DNA of 64,000 nt from Shimazuella soli (GTDB taxonomy: Bacteria; Bacillota; Bacilli; Thermoactinomycetales; Thermoactinomycetaceae). Every line of letters begins with the position of its first letter. Positions within the stretch are counted from its first letter, which is position 1. Positions 40,501-51,861 of this stretch are shown here, one piece after another. The stretch is from the NCBI RefSeq assembly GCF_022511585.1, contig NZ_JAKWBN010000003.1, positions 186,001-250,000 of the forward strand, read 5' to 3'. The notes under the pieces are model-generated. The model did not search any database, had not been told where the DNA came from, and saw only the letters and a program-made list of their open reading frames with translations. The position numbers and the translations under genes were made by a program.

Positions 40501-40974
40501 TTGGAGGAGTTAATTAAGGAATATGCCTTAGGATACACAATGCTTCGGGAAGCCATTGAAGGATTGACCGAAGAGCAGCTTCGTTACAAGCCCGCATCAA
40601 ACAAATGGAGCATTCATCAAATTCTCATACATGTAACGGATTCTGAGATCTCGTCCACATCTCGGCTAAAAAAAGTCTTGGCGGAGGATGAGCCGATTCT
40701 GATTTCATTTGACCAAGACGCATGGGCTAATAACTTGGGGTATGATTTGTTGGACCGTGAACAGCATTTGCTTCTTTTCAAATTGCTGCGTTCCAGTATG
40801 CAGCCTATTCTGGACCATCTAACTAGTGAACAAAGCAAACGAGTAGGGGTGTATGTCGATCAGGGGCGGTTCACATTTAAGCAATTGCTGGAATATCGAG
40901 TGCAACATGTCCGCGACCACCTTGATCAGATTGAACGGGTAAAGAAGGCATATCAAGAGAACCAAACCTATTAA
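40501..40974 (+). CDS. DinB-like four-helix metal-binding protein
   Basis: The 157-residue protein has the DinB/YfiT pattern: EGLTEEQLRYKPASNKWSIHQILIHVTDSE (first histidine, W-S-I-x-x-I-L-x-H) and VQHVRDHLDQIERVKKAY (two more histidines near the C-terminus) that bind a divalent metal. Members include thiol-S-transferases, but many are uncharacterised. Start is TTG behind AGGAGG. Standing alone, function not predictable. Confidence 0.87.
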   Translation: MEELIKEYALGYTMLREAIEGLTEEQLRYKPASNKWSIHQILIHVTDSEISSTSRLKKVLAEDEPILISFDQDAWANNLGYDLLDREQHLLLFKLLRSSMQPILDHLTSEQSKRVGVYVDQGRFTFKQLLEYRVQHVRDHLDQIERVKKAYQENQTY

Positions 40975-41060
40975 ACTAACGCACCCGTTAGTTTAACATT
41001 AGCGCATCAAGGAGTTATTTCCCCATTTTTCTAATCTCTCTTAAAAGGATATGTGTTCCC

Positions 41061-41621
41061 ATGATAATGCAAGAGGAAATCAAGCAAGTGATCCATTTGT
41101 ATTCCATCCAATTTCCAAGTGATAACATAGCATCATTACAACCGCTATGTGAATCTATGAATACGTCTATAACCTTACGTACAAACGTATCCGGACATGT
41201 CACTACTAGTGCTGTGATTATAGACCCAAATAATAGGGTACTACACATTAAACATAAGATTTTAAAGAAGTGGCTGCTGCCTGGAGGGCATTGTGAGGAG
41301 ACAGATCAATCTCTTATCGATGCTAGTTTACGGGAAGCAGTTGAAGAAACTGGTATTCCTTTGAATTGTCTCCACTGCATACAGGAGGAAAATGTACCAA
41401 TTGATATTGACTTACATGAAATACCGTCTAATCCCCAAAAGGATGAACCCGGGCATTGGCATGCCGATTTTCGATTTGTATTTCGTTTGGATTCCTCTCA
41501 AAGTATTATTTTACAGGAAGAAGAAGTGACCGATTATGCATGGCTGTCTCTTGAGGAAATGCCTATGCGATTGTTAGCAAACAAATTAAATGATTTCATC
41601 ATACAAAAAACGAACATCTAA
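41061..41621 (+). CDS. NUDIX hydrolase
   Basis: The 186-residue protein contains the Nudix box GGHCEETDQSLIDASLREAVEETGI at about residues 77-101, in the common one-residue-longer variant. The preceding strand is LHIKHKILKKWLLPG. It hydrolyses a nucleoside diphosphate linked to another moiety, with Mg2+; substrate unknown. The N-terminal 45 residues are helical and outside the box. ATG 41061 has weak upstream pairing, so the start could move by a few codons. Confidence 0.88.
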   Translation: MIMQEEIKQVIHLYSIQFPSDNIASLQPLCESMNTSITLRTNVSGHVTTSAVIIDPNNRVLHIKHKILKKWLLPGGHCEETDQSLIDASLREAVEETGIPLNCLHCIQEENVPIDIDLHEIPSNPQKDEPGHWHADFRFVFRLDSSQSIILQEEEVTDYAWLSLEEMPMRLLANKLNDFIIQKTNI

Positions 41622-41641
41622 TCCAGTCTTAAAAAAACACA

Positions 41642-41675
41642 AAGACGGCAATTCTATAATGGAACGCCGTCTTGT
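41642..41675. terminator. terminator between convergent genes
   Basis: AAGACGGC / GCCGTCTT stem with TGTTT on the plus side. Confidence 0.65.
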
Positions 41676-41693
41676 TTGCTTACAGATAGTTTT

Positions 41694-42086
41694 TTAATCA
41701 TGCAATGTATAGCTTGGGATATGAATAGTGGTGCCTTTGGTAAGATTGACGAATTTCAAATAGTAGTTGCCTGCGCTTCTTTTACTATCGAAAAAGCATT
41801 GTGCATCGTAGCCTTTTTTGTCTGCATATGCATCACCTATGCAGTAGTCTACTTGTTTGCCTGAGCCTTTTTTCCGCAACTCAATTCGAAAGGAACCATC
41901 TTTAGGGCTTGCATATTTTTCGAAGTCAAGTACTAACTGTTTGTTAGATAAATAAAAGGTTTTCGTGGTGAAACTCGTACTAAAATGTGCATAACCAGAC
42001 CAGTAAGTTGTAGCAGCATGAGTCACATTAACTTGAACAGCGAACATCACAACAAAAGCAAATAAAGCTCCCAACCATTTTTTCAA
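41694..42086 (-). CDS. secreted protein of unknown function
   Basis: The 130-residue protein has a signal peptide (KKWLGALFAFVVMFAVQVNVTHA, cleavage AHA/A likely). The mature part is about 100 residues, beta-rich, with two cysteines (VDYCIGDAY, AQCFFDSK) and a GNYYLKFVNLTKGT segment. TTG 42086 is taken because AAAGGGG is 9 nt upstream; ATG 42095 touches that site. The fold resembles small secreted beta-sandwich proteins, but no family is recognised. Confidence 0.7.
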   Translation of the reverse strand: MKKWLGALFAFVVMFAVQVNVTHAATTYWSGYAHFSTSFTTKTFYLSNKQLVLDFEKYASPKDGSFRIELRKKGSGKQVDYCIGDAYADKKGYDAQCFFDSKRSAGNYYLKFVNLTKGTTIHIPSYTLHD

Positions 42087-42228
42087 TAGAATCATCCCCT
42101 TTTTGTAAGTCGCAGAACCTTCTATGAATTCGGTTCATTTATTATTATTTTACCTGATGTACAAAACCAAAAAAGGGTAAATGAGTACTTCCCTATTTCC
42201 CCTTTTCACATTAATAACAGATGACTGT

Positions 42229-43032
42229 CTACTCACTGGTTTTCTGGCCATATAAATGGATGACATGATAGGTAGCGTATACTCCATTTTCTTCCCGATA
42301 TAACCGATCGTATTCTTCCATGACATTTTTTAATAACAAATGATTTGCCAGTGAGGAGGATTGCGATACGGAATAATTGGCTCCAGTCGCTTTTATATTA
42401 CGTAAAAAAGATCGGCAGTTAGAGTAAGAAACTTTTTCCCTGTTTTCTTGGACATTAACAGAAGTAAGCCCAGCTAACTCCCACAGCTTTTTCCAAAAGG
42501 TAGAGGGGTGCATGGTTAAGTGATGTTGGTCAGCTTGCTTTTTCTCTAACTTTTGAAACAGGTTTGTAAGTTCTTGGAAAGTATCTATGCCAAACGTGGA
42601 TGCTAGAAGCACCCCGTTCGGTTGGAGTGCTTTTCCCCAAGACATGATGGTCTCTTTCGAATTTGATAACCACTGAATTGTTGCATTGGAAATGATCAGA
42701 TCATATTTACCTGATAAGTATGCATGGACATCTTCTGCGTCCCCAGTGTGCCAATGGATGTTTGGATGTGGGATATTTCTTTTTGCTGTTTCGATCATTT
42801 TTGGCGCTAGGTCTATGGCTGTTAACTCTGCATCTGGATACTTTTGTATGAGTAGATTTGTCAAATATCCCGTTCCGCAGCCTATTTCGCAAATGCGTCT
42901 TATTGGTTGATTGCATTTGTCCAAAGTTTGGAGTAATCGATGCGCTATTTGCTTTTGGATCACAGCATATTGGTCATAAGTGGAGGATGATCGGTCAAAT
43001 CTTCGTGCAACCAATGATTTATTCACCCGCAT
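42229..43032 (-). CDS. bioC: malonyl-ACP O-methyltransferase BioC
   Basis: The 267-residue SAM-dependent methyltransferase methylates malonyl-ACP so that fatty acid synthesis can build the pimeloyl chain. SAM motif ICEIGCGTGYLTNLL (about residues 47-61), ELTAIDLAPKMI and DLIISNATIQWL are clear. RRFDRSSSTYDQYAVIQ is the typical BioC opening. ATG 43032 follows GGAGGG and overlaps the bioH end by 14 nt; the longer ORF start is not needed. Last gene of the biotin operon. Confidence 0.92.
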   Translation of the reverse strand: MRVNKSLVARRFDRSSSTYDQYAVIQKQIAHRLLQTLDKCNQPIRRICEIGCGTGYLTNLLIQKYPDAELTAIDLAPKMIETAKRNIPHPNIHWHTGDAEDVHAYLSGKYDLIISNATIQWLSNSKETIMSWGKALQPNGVLLASTFGIDTFQELTNLFQKLEKKQADQHHLTMHPSTFWKKLWELAGLTSVNVQENREKVSYSNCRSFLRNIKATGANYSVSQSSSLANHLLLKNVMEEYDRLYREENGVYATYHVIHLYGQKTSE

Positions 43033-43753
43033 GGGGCAATCCCTCCTGTATCCACTGATGAAACTTCTCTTGATTTGTATAAAAACAAGCATGTCCAGTC
43101 TCTTTCCAGACGGAATGGGTAGAAGAGGCAAGTTGATTTGCTAAGTATTGTGTTGAGTTCAAAGAGCAAATCTCATCCTTTTCGCCAGAGAGTAACGAAA
43201 CAGGGGTATGAATAAATTTTGTGTGTTCATCAAAAGAAAATTGCTGTAGGTAATCCAATCCAGCCTGAAGGGATGACACAGAAGGAATATTTTCCCGCAT
43301 TTCCTTGTGCCATTCTTCTTCACAGCCACTGAGCTTTTCATGTTGAGTGAACATTGTTTGATCAAACAGCCGAATGGTTTGATGAACATCTCTATCCAAC
43401 TGTTTTTTCATTCTCTTGATTGCTAATTCATGCCATCCAAATTTATGATGTTTTGTTCGGATAAATGAGGATACACCAGCTATCAAGAATAGATGATTTA
43501 TTTGTTTTGGATATTGAAGAGCAAGTTGTAGTGTTATCATTGCTCCAAGTGACCATCCAATAATAATGACGGGTTTGTGTTCGATTTTTTGAAAAATTTG
43601 GACCGCATGTTCCTCGATTTGTTCAACCGTTTTACAATTTTCGAAGGAGAGGCTGTGATGATGCACATTTGGCCACTTTTTGATAAAAGGTTTCCACATA
43701 TCTGAAGTTAGAGACCATCCCGAAATCCACAAAAAAGAATGTTGTTTTTTCAT
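43019..43753 (-). CDS. bioH: alpha/beta hydrolase, pimeloyl-ACP methyl ester esterase
   Basis: The 244-residue hydrolase has the nucleophile elbow IIGWSLGAMITLQ, a late aspartate in LLSGEKDEI and the histidine in KETGHACFYTN. It would remove the methyl group that BioC adds. Its place between bioF and bioC, with 4-nt overlap to bioF, supports the BioH role. Sequence resemblance to E. coli BioH beyond the triad is not judged here, so a BioV- or BioG-like analogue is possible. Confidence 0.82.
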   Translation of the reverse strand: MKKQHSFLWISGWSLTSDMWKPFIKKWPNVHHHSLSFENCKTVEQIEEHAVQIFQKIEHKPVIIIGWSLGAMITLQLALQYPKQINHLFLIAGVSSFIRTKHHKFGWHELAIKRMKKQLDRDVHQTIRLFDQTMFTQHEKLSGCEEEWHKEMRENIPSVSSLQAGLDYLQQFSFDEHTKFIHTPVSLLSGEKDEICSLNSTQYLANQLASSTHSVWKETGHACFYTNQEKFHQWIQEGLPHAGE

Positions 43754-44928
43754 CGGATCACACCGTATTCATTTCCAATTTGAATTATGGATTTTATTGC
43801 TTTTTGGATATCTTCCTCTCGATGGCTGGACATCAAAGAGAATCGAAGCCTTGCACCATCAACTGGTACGGTTGGCGGACGGATGGCTACAGCCAAGACT
43901 CCTTTTTCCATAAGTTTTTGACTGAAGGTTAATGCCTGGAAACTGTCGCCGATTACAATCGGAACAATTTGGGTAGAGGAATTTGCTGTATCGAATCCAT
44001 ACTTTGTAAGCTCAGAACGAAATTCCATACTCTTGCGATGCAATAGATGGCGAGATTTATCGCTTTTTTGGATCACCTTTAAAGACTGAATAATTGCTGC
44101 TATTATGCAGGGTGGCAGAGCAGTAGTATAAATAAAGCTCCGGGAAGTGTTGATGAGATATCGAATCCAATCTTTTTTAGCTGTTACATAAGCTCCGTAT
44201 ACCCCAAATGCTTTGCTGAATGTACCCATGTGTAAGTCTACTTGATCCGCAATGCCCAAATGATGGGCTAAACCTCTTCCAAGAGGCCCCATTGTTCCAA
44301 CGCTGTGCGCTTCATCGACAAATAAAGCCGCTCCATACTTTTCTTTCAATAAGATGATTTCGCGGAGAGGTGCGATATCTCCATCCATACTGAATACAGC
44401 ATCTGTGACAATAAGTTTTCGTCTATAGTTCTTCTTAGACGCTCTTTGCAGCAGGCTTTCCAGATGATTCATGTTGTTATGTCGATATCGAAATGACCTT
44501 GCACCACTTAAACGAATACCGTCGACAATGCTGGCATGATTGAATTGATCACTAAAAACCGCGTCCCTGCTGTTTAAAAAAGCAGATAAAACACCAAGAT
44601 TGGCCATATATCCATTGCTGAATACGAGAGCAGATTCAGCTTGCTGCCATTTTGCCAGTTGTTCCTCTAAATAATGTGTTGCATCTTCATGTCCCACTAG
44701 TAAACGAGAAGAAGGTGAACCTGCTTCTTCAGCCTTTTGCATGGCTTGAATCAGCAAAGGATGCTTAGCTAGTCCCAAATAATTATTGGAGGAGAAGTTC
44801 AGCAATTTTTTTCCGTCTCGCATACACACAGAATTAGCAGCATGAAGAGTAATTTTCAGTTCACGCATTAAGTCTTTATCAGCCAGTTGGTGTAATTCAT
44901 TGTTTACTTCTAGTTCCCAGTTCTTCAT
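43750..44928 (-). CDS. bioF: 8-amino-7-oxononanoate synthase
   Basis: The 392-residue PLP enzyme joins pimeloyl thioester and alanine. Visible are NYLGLAKHPLLIQA, SRLLVGHEDATHYLEEQLA, FVDEAHSVGTMGPLGRG and the PLP lysine in HMGTFSKAFGVYGAYV. ATG 44928 overlaps the bioB stop (ATGA). Part of the coupled operon. Confidence 0.94.
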   Translation of the reverse strand: MKNWELEVNNELHQLADKDLMRELKITLHAANSVCMRDGKKLLNFSSNNYLGLAKHPLLIQAMQKAEEAGSPSSRLLVGHEDATHYLEEQLAKWQQAESALVFSNGYMANLGVLSAFLNSRDAVFSDQFNHASIVDGIRLSGARSFRYRHNNMNHLESLLQRASKKNYRRKLIVTDAVFSMDGDIAPLREIILLKEKYGAALFVDEAHSVGTMGPLGRGLAHHLGIADQVDLHMGTFSKAFGVYGAYVTAKKDWIRYLINTSRSFIYTTALPPCIIAAIIQSLKVIQKSDKSRHLLHRKSMEFRSELTKYGFDTANSSTQIVPIVIGDSFQALTFSQKLMEKGVLAVAIRPPTVPVDGARLRFSLMSSHREEDIQKAIKSIIQIGNEYGVIR

Positions 44929-45911
44929 AGGGCACAAAGTTCGATTTCAAATCCGAGATCTTTAATCATTTGATGATCAAGATTTGCTGCTTGACCTTCT
45001 GTTGTCAAGTAATCTCCCACAAACATAGCATTAGCGGGATAAAGAGCGAGGGCTTGCAGTTGTCCAAGGTTTACTTCTCTTCCACCGGATACACGAATCT
45101 CTTTGCTTGGATTCATAAATCGCATTAAAGCTAGAACTTTCAAGCAATAACGAGGGTTTAACTCTTTTGTGTGTTCCAATGGTGTGCCTTTGATGGGGTT
45201 TAGGAAATTAACCGGTATGGAATCGGCATCTAGTTCACGCAATGCGGCGGCGATCTGAATAACTTGTTCCTTTGTTTCACCCATTCCCACAATACATCCA
45301 GAGCATGGGGAAATTCCTGCTTCTTTTGCCATTTCTACAGTTTGTATACGTTGATCATAAGTATGAGTAGTTGTAATATTGGCAAAGTGGTCGCTGCTCG
45401 TATTTAAATTGTGATTGTATCGATCCACTCCAGCTTCTTTTAATTTCAAAGCTTGGTCATCACGCAGTATTCCAAGACAAGCGCAAACTTTTAATTTTGT
45501 GTCTCTTTTTATTTCCTTCACTGCTTCTATCACTTCTTCTAGTTCAGAGGCAGTAGGTCCATAACCGCTAGCGACGATACAATAAGTACCAGCTTTACGG
45601 TTTACTGCTTCCTTAGCTCCATCAACGATGACATCTTTATTCAGCATGGTATATTTCTCAATAGGTGCTTTGGAGAGGATAGATTGGGAGCAGTAACCGC
45701 AATCTTCTGGACAATAACCGCTTTTCGCATTGATGATCATGTTCAGTTTTACTTTTTTACCAAAGTAATGGTGACGGACGCGAAAAGCAGCTTGCAGCAA
45801 TGCTAACAGCTCAATATCATCCGCTTCTAATACAGACATTGCTTCCTTTGCCGATAATAAATCACCTGATAAAGCTTTATCCGCATATGTCTCCCAGTTT
45901 AAGGTGTTCAT
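44925..45911 (-). CDS. bioB: biotin synthase
   Basis: The 328-residue radical-SAM enzyme inserts sulfur into dethiobiotin. The 4Fe-4S motif YCPEDCGYCSQS (CxxxCxxC) lies near residue 65. Downstream are CACLGILRDDQ, YNHNLNTS, PCSGCIVGMGE and IRVSGGREVNLG, with cysteines and arginine for the 2Fe-2S cluster. GGGAGGC precedes the ATG, 3 nt after bioD. Confidence 0.96.
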   Translation of the reverse strand: MNTLNWETYADKALSGDLLSAKEAMSVLEADDIELLALLQAAFRVRHHYFGKKVKLNMIINAKSGYCPEDCGYCSQSILSKAPIEKYTMLNKDVIVDGAKEAVNRKAGTYCIVASGYGPTASELEEVIEAVKEIKRDTKLKVCACLGILRDDQALKLKEAGVDRYNHNLNTSSDHFANITTTHTYDQRIQTVEMAKEAGISPCSGCIVGMGETKEQVIQIAAALRELDADSIPVNFLNPIKGTPLEHTKELNPRYCLKVLALMRFMNPSKEIRVSGGREVNLGQLQALALYPANAMFVGDYLTTEGQAANLDHQMIKDLGFEIELCAL

Positions 45912-45914
45912 TTT

Positions 45915-47964
<2,050 letters not shown>

Positions 47965-47975
47965 AATTCACACTC

Positions 47976-48012
47976 CAATTGTAAACTATATTTTTATGTT
48001 AGTTTACAATTG
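47976..48012 (-). promoter_or_regulatory. BirA operator of the biotin operon
   Basis: A perfect 13-bp inverted repeat CAATTGTAAACTA / TAGTTTACAATTG with an 11-bp spacer lies just upstream of bioA. The TTGTAAAC-N-GTTTACAA form is the Firmicute BirA box, bound by BirA with biotinyl-AMP. Confidence 0.88.
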
Positions 48013-48014
48013 GG

Positions 48015-48043
48015 AATATAACAGAACTTTCTTGACACAACAA
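48015..48043 (-). promoter_or_regulatory. bio operon promoter
   Basis: -35 TTGTTG (48038-48043), 17-bp spacer, -10 TATATT (48015-48020), placed so that transcription starts inside the BirA box. Confidence 0.65.
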
Positions 48044-48099
48044 GGGGGATTTTTTATTCAGTTCGGTTTTTTGGGGTTTATATTTGTTTGGAACAAATG

Positions 48100-48140
48100 A
48101 AAAAAGCTAACCAGCGTAAAGAGTTGTGGTTAACTTTTTT
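48100..48140. terminator. terminator downstream of the MATE relic
   Basis: AAAAAGCTAACC / GGTTAACTTTTTT form a long stem; both sides are A/T runs, so it can serve either strand. Confidence 0.65.
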
Positions 48141-48170
48141 GTTATTGGAAGTAAACATTTTTAAGATCGT

Positions 48171-49037
48171 TTATGTACAGTTTGCAGATGCAAAAACGAC
48201 CTCACCGTAACTTCGCAGAATGTTGAACATGAAGATGTTATTCATTTGGTAGAACAACATGTCCGCCATCAGTGGAGCCGCGTTATGGAGGGCATCCTTC
48301 TGGAAGTTCCAGTTAGGACGGAGGATGAGCTTTGTCTGGAACCCCAATTTCCGCAGGAAACGGGCGGCATACATCAATCCTGCTGCCTGTCCCAAAATCG
48401 CTGCCCATGCAATCCCTACTACTCCAGAGTGCAGGAAATAGATCCCTCCCAGACCGAGCAGCAGATGTGTTCCATTCTTGACGACATTCGCTTGTGCGGA
48501 ACGTTTGGCTTGTTCCAGCCCTTGCAAAGTGTTTTCCAGTACGTTGGAAAAGGAGGACAGACAAATCAGCCCGATCATCACTTGACAGTAGGCAGATCCT
48601 GCTTGTGCGACTGTTTCACTGCTGCCGAATAGCTGAAGGAGTTCGCTTGGGAAGACAATAGCAATCCATCCCACAAGCAACCCAAATACCATGGAAAACC
48701 ACAATGTTTGGAGTATGATCGTTTGTACGAGCAACGTCTGATTTTCTGCCATATCCTTGCATGGGTCTTTCAGGACTTGCAAGCTTTTCGGCAGATTTTT
48801 TTTCTTTTCACTAGTGCACTGGCTGACCCATGGTGATGTAGTACCACCATAAGATTGATCGATTGCCGTATAGACGAGCGTAACCATAAAGGTCGACGCC
48901 ACGATCAACACCGCTTGGATACCGAGGTGAGCAACCAGCAGCATGTTGATAAAGCCTGTGACTGTTTTCGAGAGTTGCCCTGTACCAGACCACCCGACGG
49001 TGTCGAGTATTCTGCGTGTACGGGATTTCTGATCCAC
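48171..49037 (-). pseudogene. truncated MATE-family efflux protein
   Basis: The 288-residue ORF has the MATE fold segments VGWSGTGQLSKTVTGFINMLLVAHLG, GSSETVAQAGSAYCQVMIGLI, FSNVLENTLQGLEQAKRSAQANVVKNGTHLLL and GIAWAAILGQAAGLMYAARFL. Full MATE transporters have about 450 residues and 12 helices; this one stops after PLMADMLFYQMNNIFMFNILRSYGE, missing roughly the second half. Near residue 75 a charged insert (QCTSEKKKNLPKSLQVL) replaces expected membrane sequence. Probably a non-functional remnant at the right edge of the accessory block. Confidence 0.7.
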
Positions 49038-49252
49038 TGTACTGTCCTTAACTATAGTCGGAATATTTTTATTCTAGCATAAGAATAGAAACCATATGGA
49101 AGAGGAGGAGATTTTTAATCAAGAGATACTATTGATTCATTCTTAAAGCTAGTAATTTCTTTTCAGAACCTCTATATTCAATAAGGGGCTTTTTTTAGGT
49201 ATGGAAAAAAGTACATCGTCGATAATGGATACAAGAAAAGAGGAATGAGAAT

Positions 49253-49882
49253 ATGAGCAATGTATACGTTTTTGATCACCCTTTGATTCAACACAAATTG
49301 ACGTATATTCGGGATAAAAATACAGGAACTAAGGAATTTCGGGAACTGGTAGATGAAGTAGCAACTTTGATGGCATATGAAATTACTCGAGATTTACCGC
49401 TTAAGGAAGTAGAGATCGAGACACCTGTGACCACCATGACATGTAAAATGATTGAAGGAAAGAAGATTGGCTTAGTGCCCATATTACGTGCAGGACTTGG
49501 GATGGTTGATGGCGTATTAAAACTAATTCCAGCAGCAAAAGTGGGTCATATTGGATTGTATCGCGATCCGGCGACTTTGGAGGCAGTCCAATATTATGCC
49601 AAAATGCCATCAGATATAGGAGAACGTGAATTGATTGTGATCGATCCTATGCTTGCTACAGGCGGATCAGCATCGGTTGCAATCGATCAATTGAAGAAAA
49701 TTGGGGCGACAAGCATGAAATTTATGTGCTTGATTGCTGCTCCCGAAGGAATCGCGAGGTTGCAAGAAGATCATCCTGATGTTGATATTTATGTTGCAGC
49801 AGTAGATGAAAAATTAGACCAAAAAAGCTACATTGTACCAGGTTTGGGAGATGCAGGGGATAGATTATTTGGAACAAAGTAA
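49253..49882 (+). CDS. upp: uracil phosphoribosyltransferase
   Basis: The 209-residue salvage enzyme converts uracil and PRPP to UMP. PRPP site [32 protein letters not shown] and the C-terminal uracil loop [13 protein letters not shown] are all present. AGAGGAATG precedes the ATG. Followed by the atp operon as in B. subtilis, but separated from glyA by the accessory block. Confidence 0.96.
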   Translation: MSNVYVFDHPLIQHKLTYIRDKNTGTKEFRELVDEVATLMAYEITRDLPLKEVEIETPVTTMTCKMIEGKKIGLVPILRAGLGMVDGVLKLIPAAKVGHIGLYRDPATLEAVQYYAKMPSDIGERELIVIDPMLATGGSASVAIDQLKKIGATSMKFMCLIAAPEGIARLQEDHPDVDIYVAAVDEKLDQKSYIVPGLGDAGDRLFGTK

Positions 49883-49937
49883 TTTTTTCACGGAGATTAC
49901 ATTGATTTTACAGGGTTAATTCAAGGATATTGCAAAT

Positions 49938-49957
49938 ATGTGACGAATTATTCACAT
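49938..49957 (+). promoter_or_regulatory. Rex-like operator upstream of the atp operon
   Basis: ATGTGACGAATTATTCACAT matches the Rex consensus TTGTGAA-N6-TTCACAA at 11 of 14 fixed positions and ends 17 bp before the atp -35 hexamer. Rex is the NADH-sensing repressor of Gram-positives. Confidence 0.5.
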
Positions 49958-49974
49958 TCTAGGGTACGAAAGCG

Positions 49975-50004
49975 TTGACAATGAAAGAAGGCATCCGGTA
50001 GTAT
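49975..50004 (+). promoter_or_regulatory. atp operon promoter
   Basis: -35 TTGACA (49975-49980), 18-bp spacer, -10 TAGTAT (49999-50004), about 90 bp before the first atp gene. Confidence 0.6.
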
Positions 50005-50098
50005 TAGCAGGGGAAACGACTAATTGAGACAATTACCCTCGAACCAACAATTTTTCACCAATACCCCATTAAATTACTTCCAATAGGGGGTTTTCCGT

Positions 50099-50314
50099 GT
50101 GAATCAAGATAAAAGTGCGTTACGTCTGGTAGCGATGGTTGGTTCAATGGGTACGGAAGTGATAATCCTATCTGTTGGTGGCGCTTGGTTAGGGAAACTG
50201 GCAGACGATACTTGGCATACCAAGCCTTTGTGGCTTCTTATCGGCCTAGTTTTAGGTCTTTCGATCGGTTTTGTCAGTGCTGCCTTCACGCTAAAAGCTT
50301 TTTTAAAGGAATGA
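50099..50314 (+). CDS. atpZ: AtpZ/AtpI-type small membrane subunit
   Basis: The 71-residue protein has two helices (about residues 9-29 and 43-66) with GAWLGKLADDTWHTKPLWLLIGLVLGLSIGF, the pattern of AtpZ-like proteins at the head of atp operons, which are linked to Mg2+ supply or c-ring assembly. It starts at GTG behind TAGGGGG. Confidence 0.82.
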   Translation: MNQDKSALRLVAMVGSMGTEVIILSVGGAWLGKLADDTWHTKPLWLLIGLVLGLSIGFVSAAFTLKAFLKE

Positions 50315-50322
50315 CTTCCCTC

Positions 50323-50697
50323 ATGGAATCAAAACTAACCACTCGCCGTCGCGTGATGGTCCTCACTACTGGACTCCTCATCGTGTTTCTGATCATGGTT
50401 TTTCTGACCCCATACCGTGCTTTTTTTTGCGGACTCCTCTTGGGGACATCTGTAAGCCTGTATAATTTTTGGTACTTATCTTGGAAGCTAGAGCTTGTAC
50501 TCAAAAATGCCCTAGCAGGTAACAAAATCAGAGGAACTGGAATGATCAATCGTTTCTTCGTGGTAGCTTTCGCTATGCTTATTGCGGCCAAATATCCTGC
50601 TACATTTGATGTAAAGAGTGTACTCATTGGGCTGCCACTTTGCTATATCCTATCTATTTTCTCCTACTTTACAACTCCTAAAGCACAAAGGGGGTGA
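50323..50697 (+). CDS. atpI: ATP synthase subunit I
   Basis: The 124-residue protein has four hydrophobic helices and FFCGLLLGTSVSLYNFWYLSWKLE, typical of AtpI, an assembly factor of the c ring. ATG 50323 is 12 nt from AAAGGA; ATG 50311 (ATGA overlap with the previous stop) touches that site, so the start is uncertain by four codons. Confidence 0.85.
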   Translation: MESKLTTRRRVMVLTTGLLIVFLIMVFLTPYRAFFCGLLLGTSVSLYNFWYLSWKLELVLKNALAGNKIRGTGMINRFFVVAFAMLIAAKYPATFDVKSVLIGLPLCYILSIFSYFTTPKAQRG

Positions 50698-50706
50698 CTT
50701 ATCGGA

Positions 50707-51444
50707 ATGGAATTATCACCAAAGGTTACTTTTCTCGGTTTAACTTTCGATTTAACTGTCATAATCGGTTCGTTGCTAACTGCTGTTATCGTACTCATCA
50801 TTACTATTCTTGCTACCCGTGGACGTCAAATGAGACCCGGTAAACTTCAAAATGTAGTAGAGATGGTGATCGACTTTAGCCGTGGAATAGCACGGATGAG
50901 TTTTGATGACCGGACAGCAGAAAAATATCTTGGGTTTACCTTCACTCTCTTTTTGTTTATTTTGATAGCGAACCAACTTGGGGTCATCATGATGGTATCA
51001 GCTGATGCCCACCATGCAGTTCCTGCACTAGGGATTACAGAGGGGCTTTTGCAAAAGACTCATGAAGTTTCATGGTTAAAATCTCCTACTGCGGATCTGA
51101 ATGTAACGATATCGATGGCTGTTGCTATTGCCCTGTTTGCAAACTATATGGGACTTCGGACGAGTGTAAAGGGATATTTTAAACACTTCTTGAGTCCGCT
51201 AGGTATACTTCATGTAATCGAAGAATTTTCAAAACCAGCAACTCATGCTATGCGTCTATGGGCAAATATTTTTGCTGGGGAAGTTTTGATCGTTATTATG
51301 CTTACAAAAGGTCCAATCTACTTGACTGGGATACCAATGTTAGCATGGATGGGATTCTCTGTATTCGTCGGGGCAATCCAAGCTTATATTTTTACTGTAC
51401 TAGCAAATGTGTATATCGCACAAAAGATGACATCAGATCATTAA
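50707..51444 (+). CDS. atpB: ATP synthase subunit a
   Basis: The 245-residue membrane subunit forms the proton half-channels. Helix 4 has the essential arginine in FSKPATHAMRLWANIFAGE, and the last helix GAIQAYIFTVLANVYIA follows. GGGGGTG at the end of atpI supplies the ribosome binding site. Confidence 0.95.
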   Translation: MELSPKVTFLGLTFDLTVIIGSLLTAVIVLIITILATRGRQMRPGKLQNVVEMVIDFSRGIARMSFDDRTAEKYLGFTFTLFLFILIANQLGVIMMVSADAHHAVPALGITEGLLQKTHEVSWLKSPTADLNVTISMAVAIALFANYMGLRTSVKGYFKHFLSPLGILHVIEEFSKPATHAMRLWANIFAGEVLIVIMLTKGPIYLTGIPMLAWMGFSVFVGAIQAYIFTVLANVYIAQKMTSDH

Positions 51445-51467
51445 ACTTTTTTGGGAGGAACATATAA

Positions 51468-51692
51468 ATGGATTTAAATATTCTTGCAGGTGCAATCATG
51501 ATCGCTTTCGCAGCACTCGGAGCAGCAATCGGTAACAGTAATCTTTTCGCAAAATATATCGAAGGAATCGCACGTCAACCTGAATCTCAAAGCAAACTAT
51601 TTGGTCAAACCATGATTTTGTTCGGATTGATCGAGGCGCTGCCAATTATCGGTGTGGCTCTTGGTATTCTTCTTCTCTTTGGAGTTATTTAA
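51468..51692 (+). CDS. atpE: ATP synthase subunit c
   Basis: The 74-residue hairpin protein forms the rotor ring. Loop ARQPESQSK and carboxylate E in ILFGLIEALPIIGV are present; the proton-binding residue is glutamate, and there is no sodium-type signature. TTGGGAGGAA precedes the ATG. Confidence 0.95.
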   Translation: MDLNILAGAIMIAFAALGAAIGNSNLFAKYIEGIARQPESQSKLFGQTMILFGLIEALPIIGVALGILLLFGVI

Positions 51693-51731
51693 GTCAGGTA
51701 ATGTGCTAGTCCAACCGTAAAGGAACTTTTG

Positions 51732-51772
51732 CGGGATCTCAGTAAATGGGCGGGGGCACAAAATCTCCCGCT
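51732..51772 (+). other. intercistronic hairpin in the atpE-atpF gap
   Basis: GCGGGA (51732-51737) and TCCCGC (51767-51772) flank a G-rich loop in a 169-bp gap, unusually long for this operon. It could stabilise atpE mRNA or dampen downstream expression to fit the c10+ : b2 ratio. Confidence 0.4.
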
Positions 51773-51861
51773 ATTGTTTTAACTTTAGGAGATACAACTG
51801 TTCTTAGTAACGAAAATATTTGTATTGGTTTATCCACTATAACCGAAAGGAGTGACCTCCT

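Noticed and set aside
49100-49252. Possible PyrR attenuator before upp
   Set aside because: A weak hairpin near 49163-49195 precedes a T run, but no PyrR-binding consensus or alternative antiterminator stem could be supported.
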